The translations under genes were made by a program, and so were the position numbers. From Cyclobacterium roseum (lineage in GTDB: Bacteria > Bacteroidota > Bacteroidia > Cytophagales > Cyclobacteriaceae), in NCBI RefSeq assembly GCF_010119225.1, contig NZ_WNKF01000009.1, forward strand, positions 62,001 through 126,000: a stretch of DNA of 64,000 nucleotides, written 5' to 3'. This document shows positions 57,180 to 64,000 of this stretch, piece after piece. Below the pieces are notes generated by a model, which was not told the origin of the DNA, searched no databases, and saw only the letters and a list, made by a program, of their open reading frames with translations. The stretch's first letter is position 1. The number at the start of each line of letters is the position of its first letter.

Positions 57180-58016
57180 ATGATGCAACTGGCAATTACA
57201 GGCGCCACTTCAGGAATTGGTGCTGAAAAAGCAAAGGTCCTCGCTCCGAAATGCAGTAGAATTTTCCTACTCGTTCGAAATCGGGAAAAAGCAAAAGAAC
57301 TGGTACAATCCATCGACCCTTCCGGCAATAACGATAAGTTCACCATTATTCATTGCGACCTGGCAGACCTCCAGTCCGTGGCTGCTGCGGCCAGAGCACT
57401 TCGGGAGGCCACCGATAACCTGGACCTCCTGATCAATAATGCAGGGGGGATTTTTCCCGAAAAGGAATTAACCAAAGACGGTCATGAACTTACCTTTTCC
57501 GCCAACCACCTGGGGCACTTTCTACTGACACAGCAAGTGATGTCCCTACTCACTAACGGAGACGGAGGAAGGGTAGTCAGCGTCAGTTCTGAGGCGCACA
57601 AAGGTGCCTCCATAGACAGAAAGGACCTGGAGTTAATCCGGAATTTCAGTTCATTTAAGGCCTACGCCAATGCCAAATTATACAACATCCTTTTCACCAA
57701 ATCGCTGGCCGAAAAATACGCCGATAAAAACCTGGAAGCCTACGCCCTTCATCCCGGGGTAGTTAATACTGGCTTTGGTAACCAAAGCAAAGGAATTTTT
57801 AAAATCCTCCTTTCCCTGTTCAAGCCCTTAATGATCAGCCCCGCCAAAGGTGCGAAAACCGGGATTTTCCTGGCCACCACTAAGCAGGTTCCCGGTAAAA
57901 ACGGGGATTACTTTAAGAAGTCAAAAACCGCAAGTGTATCCTCCCAGGCCAAATCTAAAAAATTGAGGGATCAACTTTGGGAATACAGCATGGATCAAAT
58001 CAAGGAATTTGTTTAA
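57180..58016 (+). CDS. short-chain dehydrogenase/reductase
   Basis: 278 residues. Rossmann motif AITGATSGIG, LLINNAGGIFPE, VVSVSSEAHKG, and the catalytic AYANAKLYN (Tyr-x3-Lys). Close to the light-dependent-protochlorophyllide-reductase/retinol-dehydrogenase-like group. Substrate unknown. Its stop overlaps the end of the DUF4249 gene on the other strand by 4 bases. Confidence 0.93.
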   Translation: MMQLAITGATSGIGAEKAKVLAPKCSRIFLLVRNREKAKELVQSIDPSGNNDKFTIIHCDLADLQSVAAAARALREATDNLDLLINNAGGIFPEKELTKDGHELTFSANHLGHFLLTQQVMSLLTNGDGGRVVSVSSEAHKGASIDRKDLELIRNFSSFKAYANAKLYNILFTKSLAEKYADKNLEAYALHPGVVNTGFGNQSKGIFKILLSLFKPLMISPAKGAKTGIFLATTKQVPGKNGDYFKKSKTASVSSQAKSKKLRDQLWEYSMDQIKEFV

Positions 58017-58849
58017 TTAACTTCTTCATCCTGGATCAGAATCGTTCGGGTGACCACCGGCGCGGTCATAAAATAGCCCATTACCTCGCCCACTCCCTGA
58101 CTAACGGTAATGTTGGTTCTAGGATTGGCCGGTGGCGGACTAAATAACCCTCCATCGTTAAATAACAAATTCACCAACTGGTTCAGATAATCGTACGAAC
58201 TTTCATTTAGTCGCAGCATTTGCAGTTTGACCTTGTCCTCTTTTTCAAAAGTAAAAGCCGTGAGCTCAAACCCATTATTCAATACGGAACTACCAAAGGT
58301 GTCATCAAAAAGAAAATAATCGGATCGCCTGTTTAATAAGGTGTCATTTCGTGTAAGTTTCAGGCGGTAAAAGTTACTTTCAGTAAACGGAATCTTTCCA
58401 TACAAGGTCAAATAATATCCTTCATCTGCAAAGAACCGTTCCTCTTTGAATTCATAGGTAATGCTATCCAATACGGGTGCTTCCAGGGTGGTGCCAGTGG
58501 CGCTGTACTCCTTTCCCTCCAATGCTATCCGCAACCGGTATTCATGTCCGATTTCGGCGGCTTGCTGATCTAGAGGCAGGTACTGCCCCAATTCTACCAC
58601 ATATCGAAAATCAATGATCTCTCCATTCTCCAAATCCTCAATTTGAACGAGGGCATCCGGGATGAGCTCATTGTCAAGCGTATCGTAATAATCACGCGAA
58701 TAGGCTACGGACACAAAATTATCCGAAGGATTATCTGTCCATACGCCTTCAATCACCGGAATTTTATCCCGAGCGCCCAATTCAAGAGCGGCCTCCTCCT
58801 GGCAGGAATAAAGAAAAAATACGAGTCCAAAAATGACAACTAACCTCAT
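58013..58849 (-). CDS. DUF4249 lipoprotein
   Basis: 278 residues from ATG 58849, which gives a lipoprotein signal (FGLVFFLYSC). PF14054-type beta-rich protein (VIEGVWTDNPSDNFVSVAYS, YFLFDDTFGSSVLNNGFELT). It nearly always follows a TonB receptor in Bacteroidota and probably acts with it at the outer membrane. The start ATG is 4 bases after the receptor's stop codon, suggesting coupled translation. Confidence 0.9.
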   Translation of the reverse strand: MRLVVIFGLVFFLYSCQEEAALELGARDKIPVIEGVWTDNPSDNFVSVAYSRDYYDTLDNELIPDALVQIEDLENGEIIDFRYVVELGQYLPLDQQAAEIGHEYRLRIALEGKEYSATGTTLEAPVLDSITYEFKEERFFADEGYYLTLYGKIPFTESNFYRLKLTRNDTLLNRRSDYFLFDDTFGSSVLNNGFELTAFTFEKEDKVKLQMLRLNESSYDYLNQLVNLLFNDGGLFSPPPANPRTNITVSQGVGEVMGYFMTAPVVTRTILIQDEEVN

Positions 58850-58853
58850 GGAA

Positions 58854-61265
58854 TTAGAATTTGAAATTATACGTGATAGACGGTAAAACACTAAATAAAT
58901 AAGTCATAACTACCCCTGGACGAGCCGAAGCTGCTTCTTCACCCAGACCAGGTTGAAACCCGATATCATTGTTGTAGATGGTCGTAAACTCATATGAAAA
59001 AGGATTTTTTCGACCATAGGCATTGTATACACTGAAGTTCCAACTTCCTTGCCACCATTTGCCTTTATCCTTGTTTTTCAGCGTCACCGAAAGGTCCAAT
59101 CGATGATAATCCGGGAAGCGGTCCCTGTTTCGTTGCTCACTATACAATGGCACCCGCTGATCATCCACCTCATAAGATCCTACCGGAAAGGTCACTGCTA
59201 TTCCCGTGGTGTAAATAAACGTACCGGAAAATGACAATCGATCGTTTAATTGATGGGATACCACCAGGCTTAGATCATGCGGTCTGTCAAATCGGGGAGG
59301 ATATGGCAGCCCCCGATTGATCCCTTCAATTTTTCGAAACACCCGCGACCAGGTATAACTCAGCCAACCGGACGTTTTGCCGACATTTTTTCGCAGCAAA
59401 AATTCCATACCATAAGACCAGCCATTGCCCGTTAGGATTTCGGTCTCAATATTATCCGTAAAAAGTACGTTGGCTCCCTGTTTCAGATCCACAATATTCC
59501 TGAAATCCCGGTAATAGCCCTCCAGAGAAACTTCCCATTGATTATCCATCAGGTTTTGAAATAAACCTGCGGAAACCTGATCTCCTCTAATGGGTAAAAT
59601 ATACCTGCCGGCCGGTACCCAGCAGTCTATGGGTAATCCCGCTGAACTGTTGGAGGCCACCTGGATGTACTGGTAATTTCGGTTAAACCCTGCTTTCAGG
59701 GAGGTTCCCGATGCGATTCGGTACCGGGCTGAAAACCGGGGCTCCCAACCCTGATACGCCTGCATCCGTTGCCCCAGCCGGTATTCCAGGGTATCGATTA
59801 CCTGCTCATTTTCCTGAGGATCATCATTGTCATACAGGTAATTGATTCCGTTCCCTATTTGCTGGTAATTTCCCCAGCGTAATCCCGCCTCCAGACTTAA
59901 GCGGTCCGAAACCTCTGTTTTTCCAGCCAGAAACAGATTGAACTGCAGGCCTGTTCTCGGGTGTGAGTCCAGGGGCTCAATGCCACTATCCGGACTCCCC
60001 TGAAGGTCGACGGGAGCAAAGTGGTAGAGCTGCCCGTGCATACCGGCTTTTAATTCCGAATTTTCTTCCGGTATATAGGTCCAGGCCGCCTTGACACCCG
60101 ACTCCGCAAAGTGATTGGACCAATCAAACCCATTCTCTTCATCGGAAAAGCTGATCAGGTATTCGTAACGGCTGTAATAGGCAGACACATCCAGGTAATT
60201 TCGATCGTTGATCTGCCGGTCCCAGGTAAACGAATTGACCCAATTTTTCCATCCCAACCCAAACTGACCTCGCAAACCCAAAAAATCACTGCCATAATAG
60301 GAAGATAGGGTAAATTTATTTTGCGGCCCCTTCCTCCACATAAACTTACCGCTCAAATCGTAAAAGTAGAGTTGGTTATCTCGTATGTCTTCATTGCCAG
60401 AAAACGTCAGAAACAAATCCGCATACGTTCGCCTGCCGGAGACAATAAAGGAGGAGTTATCCGAAAACAAGGGTCCGTCTACGGTCAATCTGGAACTGAT
60501 ACTGCCAATCCCTCCCTCTCCCTGGATTTTGGAGGTATTTCCTTCTTTCAAGGAAATATCGACCAGCGAAGATACCCTTCCTCCAAATTCAGCAGGAATA
60601 GTACCTTTATAAAGGGCAACATCGCTAAGGGCATCGGGATTAAACACGGAGAAAAACCCAAAAAAATGAGATGGATTATATATGGGGGCACCATCGATCT
60701 GAATCAGGTTTTGATCTGCTGAACCTCCCCTTACAAACAAGCCTGTTGACCCTTCTCCCGCAGTGGTCACTCCCGGAAGCAATTGGATCCCTCGAAGCAA
60801 ATCCACCTCCCCAAACAAGGCCGGAATGCGCTTCAATTCCTGACCTGATATCACGTTTTTCCCCATTTCCGTGCTAGCCACATTTTGGTCCGGTTTCCGT
60901 TCCGAAACCACTACTTCCTCCAGGGTCCATTCCTCTGGGCTTAAATAAAAGACCAGACCCTCCATTTTGCTTTTCTCTTTCAGGTCCCGGGCAATGGGTT
61001 GGTACCCCAGGAATCGAATCACCAAGGTACCGGAAGTAGCTTCTTTACCTAGGGTGAAATTCCCATTCTCGTCAGTAATGGTACCTTTATCAGCCTGCCC
61101 CTCCCAATTTACCGTTGCCCCGGGTAAGGGTTCACCGGAAGCCTTGTCCACTACCTGACCGCTTACAGTACCATTTTGTTGTCCGGAAACGGAATTAACT
61201 ACTAAAAGGCAGGTAAAAAAAACAAATAAATATACCCAAAAAGATTTTTGTTCGTATGTAAACAT
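58854..61265 (-). CDS. TonB-dependent receptor with carboxypeptidase-like domain
   Basis: 803 residues from ATG 61265 (the longer ORF start upstream lacks a signal). Signal VYLFVFFTCLLVVNSVSG, CarboxypepD-like domain (VSGQVVDKASGEPLPGATV), plug (LLRGIQLLPGVTTAGEGSTG; LFVRGGSADQNLIQIDGAP) and a barrel ending YNFKF. Length is shorter than SusC-type (no long SusC insert), so it is the FecA/iron or peptide type with a DUF4249 partner. Substrate unknown. Confidence 0.92.
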   Translation of the reverse strand: MFTYEQKSFWVYLFVFFTCLLVVNSVSGQQNGTVSGQVVDKASGEPLPGATVNWEGQADKGTITDENGNFTLGKEATSGTLVIRFLGYQPIARDLKEKSKMEGLVFYLSPEEWTLEEVVVSERKPDQNVASTEMGKNVISGQELKRIPALFGEVDLLRGIQLLPGVTTAGEGSTGLFVRGGSADQNLIQIDGAPIYNPSHFFGFFSVFNPDALSDVALYKGTIPAEFGGRVSSLVDISLKEGNTSKIQGEGGIGSISSRLTVDGPLFSDNSSFIVSGRRTYADLFLTFSGNEDIRDNQLYFYDLSGKFMWRKGPQNKFTLSSYYGSDFLGLRGQFGLGWKNWVNSFTWDRQINDRNYLDVSAYYSRYEYLISFSDEENGFDWSNHFAESGVKAAWTYIPEENSELKAGMHGQLYHFAPVDLQGSPDSGIEPLDSHPRTGLQFNLFLAGKTEVSDRLSLEAGLRWGNYQQIGNGINYLYDNDDPQENEQVIDTLEYRLGQRMQAYQGWEPRFSARYRIASGTSLKAGFNRNYQYIQVASNSSAGLPIDCWVPAGRYILPIRGDQVSAGLFQNLMDNQWEVSLEGYYRDFRNIVDLKQGANVLFTDNIETEILTGNGWSYGMEFLLRKNVGKTSGWLSYTWSRVFRKIEGINRGLPYPPRFDRPHDLSLVVSHQLNDRLSFSGTFIYTTGIAVTFPVGSYEVDDQRVPLYSEQRNRDRFPDYHRLDLSVTLKNKDKGKWWQGSWNFSVYNAYGRKNPFSYEFTTIYNNDIGFQPGLGEEAASARPGVVMTYLFSVLPSITYNFKF

Positions 61266-61462
61266 GCGTTGTGGTAGATGTAAAATGTAATCAATGACGC
61301 TAAAGAAAGAACCCAATGCCAAACCAAAAATGATAACGACATCCACCTCAAATGGTTAAGGAAATCCGGCTTTATTTCGAAAGAAACAACACAATTTCAA
61401 TACGGGGGTAATAATTCGGACACATCCATGACGTTTTAAGTATTAATGATTAATTTCGAACT

Positions 61463-62428
61463 ATGATTTGGGCCTATCCTGATACCAATTTGATATTAAC
61501 CCTTACAACGGTCTTTGTGCTACTCTATGCAGCGTATTTGTACCGTTTTTGGACGATCAATCAAAAAATAGTCGTAAAAAAAAGAAGCCTGGTGTGGAAA
61601 ATGATTCTGCGCAGCCTGTATTTCTGTTTGTTTTTGATTGCTCTGGCAGGGCCATCTATAGGTAATGCTATGAAAGAAATCAAACAGGAAGGAAAAGACA
61701 TCTTCCTGGCGATTGATCTCTCCCGCTCCATGAACGCCGAAGACATACAGCCCAGCAGGCTGCAGCGAATAAAATTCGAATTGAAAAACCTGGTGAAAAA
61801 TTTCAGCTCGGACCGGCTGGGAATCATCATCTTTTCATCAGAAGCTTTTATTCAGTGTCCGTTGACATTTGACCAGAATGTGATCCAATTGCACCTGGAC
61901 GGATTAAATACAGGCCTGGTTCCGAATTCAGGAACCGACATCGAGGCACCGCTCAATATGGCCTACAGTAAGTTTTTGTCGGATGAAAGCCAGGAACCCA
62001 AATCAAAAGCCATCATTCTGATTAGCGATGGAGAGGATTTCGGAGAGGCATTGGATGGTACACTGGAAAAACTTCGGGAGTCAGGTATCCGGGTCTACAC
62101 CATGGGCGTGGGCACCAGTTCCGGGAGCACTATCCCCAGAGGCAGCGGAGTGGTCATCGATCAGCAAACCAACCGTCCGGCCATCTCCAGACTCAGTTCG
62201 GACAATCTCCGAAAAATTGCCAATCAGACAGACGGGGACTATTTTGAATTAAGTGATGACTTGCAGGAGATTCCCCAACTAATAGATGCCATTTCCAATC
62301 TGGAAGGAACCGTAATGGCCAGTCGTACCGTAGAGGCCTCTTCTAACAAATATTTCTATTTCCTGCTGGCCGGTCTGGTTTTGGCAGTGCTGGATTCCCT
62401 CTTACCCATCAGGACTTTATCCCTTTAA
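61463..62428 (+). CDS. VWA-domain membrane protein (BatA/BatB type)
   Basis: 321 residues. Two N-terminal hydrophobic segments (LTTVFVLLYAAYLYRF; LRSLYFCLFLIALAGPSIG), a von Willebrand A domain with the MIDAS DxSxS (AIDLSRSM), TDIEAPL (Thr) and ISDGED (Asp), and a C-terminal membrane segment (YFYFLLAGLVLAVLDSLLP). The family forms the Bat complex, implicated in aerotolerance and periplasmic protein handling. First of three plus-strand genes with 3- to short-overlap spacing. Confidence 0.92.
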   Translation: MIWAYPDTNLILTLTTVFVLLYAAYLYRFWTINQKIVVKKRSLVWKMILRSLYFCLFLIALAGPSIGNAMKEIKQEGKDIFLAIDLSRSMNAEDIQPSRLQRIKFELKNLVKNFSSDRLGIIIFSSEAFIQCPLTFDQNVIQLHLDGLNTGLVPNSGTDIEAPLNMAYSKFLSDESQEPKSKAIILISDGEDFGEALDGTLEKLRESGIRVYTMGVGTSSGSTIPRGSGVVIDQQTNRPAISRLSSDNLRKIANQTDGDYFELSDDLQEIPQLIDAISNLEGTVMASRTVEASSNKYFYFLLAGLVLAVLDSLLPIRTLSL

Positions 62429-62431
62429 AAA

Positions 62432-63103
62432 ATGATCTATACCATGGTATACAGAATGTTGCTTTGGGTGTTTTTGATAATTCCCGGTGATTGGAAAAAA
62501 ATTTCCATCACCAACGAAGCCCTGGCCTCTGCCGAAAAGTCATTCAAGGAGGCCGATTACGAAAATTCGGTGCGAAATCACCTTTCCCTGCTGGAGGACC
62601 ATGGATTGGACCACCCGGAAGTCCGCTTTAATCTTGCCCTGAGCTACCACAACAACGGGCAGGAAGAAGATGCTAAAAAAACCTATGAACCCCTGATTTC
62701 CGTAGACGCCAATAACATTCCTTCATTCGCAGCCAATCAGCAAGGCGTTTTACTTGGCAACGAAAAAAAATACCAGGAAGCCCTATCCTATTTCAAAACG
62801 GCCCTGTTAAAGGATCCGGAAAATGAACAGGCGCGGTACAATTACGAAGTTCTGGCCCGCTGGCTGGAAGGAAATGAAGAAAACCAGGAAAATGAGGAGG
62901 ACAGAGAAGAGGAAGACCAGATCCAACCCTCCAATTATGCCAAAAGGATGAAAGCGCAGGCGGATGAAATGGTCGACAGGTTCCAGTTTGGCGAAGCAAG
63001 TGAGATCATGGATCGGGCGCTGGAAATAGATGAAACGGTAGCCCACTACCAAAAATTTATGGATCACTTAAACGAGATCAATGAAATCAATGAAAACCAA
63101 TAA
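62432..63103 (+). CDS. TPR protein (BatC-like)
   Basis: 223 residues, ATG 62432; other ATGs at 62444 and 62456 are possible. N-terminal hydrophobic segment then TPR units (ASAEKSFKEADYENSVRNHL; EALSYFKTALLKDPENEQARYN), a very acidic stretch (EENQENEEDREEEDQ) and a final helix. Likely interacts with the VWA protein just before (3-base gap). Ends by overlapping the next gene. Confidence 0.85.
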   Translation: MIYTMVYRMLLWVFLIIPGDWKKISITNEALASAEKSFKEADYENSVRNHLSLLEDHGLDHPEVRFNLALSYHNNGQEEDAKKTYEPLISVDANNIPSFAANQQGVLLGNEKKYQEALSYFKTALLKDPENEQARYNYEVLARWLEGNEENQENEEDREEEDQIQPSNYAKRMKAQADEMVDRFQFGEASEIMDRALEIDETVAHYQKFMDHLNEINEINENQ

Positions 63104-63704
63104 CTGCTTCCTTTTCGTCCTGCTTTTGATGGGCCCTTTGAGCCTGTTGGCACAATCTGAAACGGAATATTTTAACCAGGCTGCCAGGCAGTATGTAAAC
63201 GAAGACATACAGGGAACCAGCCAGCTATTGGCCGAAGGTCTTGACAAATACCCAAACGATCCCCGGCTAAATGCGTTGTGGGAAAAGCTTCAAAAAGATC
63301 AGCAGGACCAGGAAAAGCAAGATCAGGAAAATCAGGAGCAGCAAGACCAAGACCAGCTGGACTCTCAGGAACAAGAGCAACAGGATCAGCAAAGTGAGGA
63401 TCAGGAAAGTGGTGAAGGTGAAGAGGAAACACAGGAAGACGGGGCAGATGAATCAGACGAGATGGAAGAACAGCGGGGAGAACAAACCGATGAAGAATCG
63501 GAGGATCCGGGCGAATTAGACAGTGACCTCAGCGATCGGGAAAAAGCCATGGAAGAAATGCGCCAACGACTGGAAGAAATGAACATTACGCCGGAGCAGG
63601 CCACCCAAATTCTGGATGCGATGAACAGCAATGAACTGCGCTACATTCAACAAAATAGAAAAAAACCCACGGAGCAACCAAAACGGGGACTTCCTGACTA
63701 TTAA
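63090..63704 (+). CDS. second TPR/BatC-like exported protein with low-complexity linker
   Basis: 204 residues from ATG 63090 (signal CFLFVLLLMGPLSLLAQ). One TPR-like segment (YFNQAARQYVNEDIQGTSQL), a long Gln/Asp/Glu tract (QDQEKQDQENQEQQDQ...), and the typical BatC end EEMNITPEQATQILDAMNS. Overlaps the previous gene by 14 bases, suggesting coupled translation. No BatD-like or moxR gene follows in the window. Confidence 0.85.
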   Translation: MKTNNCFLFVLLLMGPLSLLAQSETEYFNQAARQYVNEDIQGTSQLLAEGLDKYPNDPRLNALWEKLQKDQQDQEKQDQENQEQQDQDQLDSQEQEQQDQQSEDQESGEGEEETQEDGADESDEMEEQRGEQTDEESEDPGELDSDLSDREKAMEEMRQRLEEMNITPEQATQILDAMNSNELRYIQQNRKKPTEQPKRGLPDY

Positions 63705-63742
63705 GTCCCGGTTTTAATTTCGTTCTTTTCCTAATACGGATC

Positions 63743-63750
63743 TACTTTTG
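63743..63750 (+). promoter_or_regulatory. candidate -7 box TACTTTTG
   Basis: TACTTTTG fits TAnnTTTG and is 35 bases before ATG 63785; no clear -33 TTG at the usual spacing. It supports 63785 rather than 63761 as the start of the next gene. Confidence 0.4.
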
Positions 63751-63784
63751 AACGTTGATAATGGTAAAGGTTTTGCTCTATACG

Positions 63785-64000
63785 ATGAAATTTTACAAGC
63801 TCAAAAAAATGGGTTTCCTGCTCTTTATACAGATTTTCTGTTTATCAGCTCCTACCTTTGCGCAAGTAGAGACTACTTATTACGATGATGAAAATTCCCG
63901 TGTTAAGGAACGGTACCAAACGAAAGGGGGAATAGCCCACGGAGCTTACCAGTATTACGACCCCTTCGGTAATTTAACCCAAACCGGACAGTTTGACGAG
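63785..64000 (+). CDS. YwqK-like MORN-repeat protein, 5' part
   Basis: Open to the window end. Signal peptide GFLLFIQIFCLSAPTFAQ, then YYDDENSRVKERYQTKGGIA and HGAYQYYDPFGNLTQTGQFD, the beginning of MORN-like strands found in YwqK-type proteins (the annotation as antitoxin is generally doubtful). An in-frame ATG at 63761 would add eight residues. 72 codons are visible; the rest is beyond the window. Confidence 0.8.
   Translation, partial: MKFYKLKKMGFLLFIQIFCLSAPTFAQVETTYYDDENSRVKERYQTKGGIAHGAYQYYDPFGNLTQTGQFDE

Overview
The window reads as a chromosomal segment of a heterotrophic Bacteroidota bacterium, most likely of the Cytophagia/Cyclobacteriaceae type. The evidence is a SusC/SusD pair, TonB receptor plus DUF4249 pairing, DUF1080 proteins, many short lipoprotein signals, PF06439-type exported enzymes, a glycine-lipid (GlsA/GlsB-like) gene pair, Bat-type VWA/TPR genes and several TAnnTTTG -7 promoter boxes. 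The genus is inference. No rRNA, tRNA, CRISPR array, intact transposase or phage gene was seen.

Layout. 1-0.7 kb: the end of an ABC ATPase and a permease reduced to its two ends. 0.7-10.6 kb (minus strand): a lipoprotein, a GH43-like enzyme, a Uma2 nuclease-like protein, an unknown exported protein, then a GH106-like rhamnosidase, an arabinose/fucose-isomerase-family protein and an ACS-type MFS transporter that look like one sugar operon. 10.6-17.3 kb: a broken 6-bladed-like lipoprotein gene, gene relics, then a sulfatase / exported TIM-barrel / ceramidase-like operon and a PH-domain protein. 17.8-20.1 kb: a catalase-peroxidase that carries a lipoprotein signal. 20.4-24.3 kb: two tandem leucine-rich-repeat-like lipoprotein genes, the first with two frameshifts. 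24.6-26 kb: a second sulfatase. 26-32.4 kb: TetR - TolC - membrane fusion - RND pump operon with a TetR-type palindrome at its head. 32.5-36.9 kb: membrane-anchored XRE regulator, response regulator, RfbA, an outer-membrane barrel and a pirin. 36.9-43.7 kb: Tat-exported TIM barrel, polyphosphate glucokinase with a phosphotriesterase-like enzyme, DUF1080, universal stress protein and a Na/phosphate cotransporter. 43.9-52.7 kb: a sugar-acid locus (double DUF1080 lipoprotein, SusC, SusD, uronate isomerase) in which three upstream regions share a GCAATCGATTGC-type palindrome. 52.7-56.9 kb: GlsA-like, GlsB-like, aldo/keto reductase and FucP-like genes in one run. 57-64 kb: SDR, DUF4249/TonB receptor, and a VWA-TPR-TPR (Bat) cluster, ending inside a YwqK-like MORN protein.

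Together the genes describe breakdown of complex, probably sulfated, polysaccharides and glycosides: exported hydrolases and sulfatases outside, SusCD and TonB uptake, MFS import, and isomerases and dehydrogenases inside. The best candidate for a coordinated, little-described system is the palindrome-linked set at 43.8-52.7 kb, tied to DUF1080 (3-keto-glycoside hydrolase) chemistry.

A second theme is gene decay. At least nine broken genes or relics occur, most visible only by reading short intergenic stretches: internal deletion, single stop codons, double frameshift and C-terminal stubs. Several sit immediately downstream of intact minus-strand genes.
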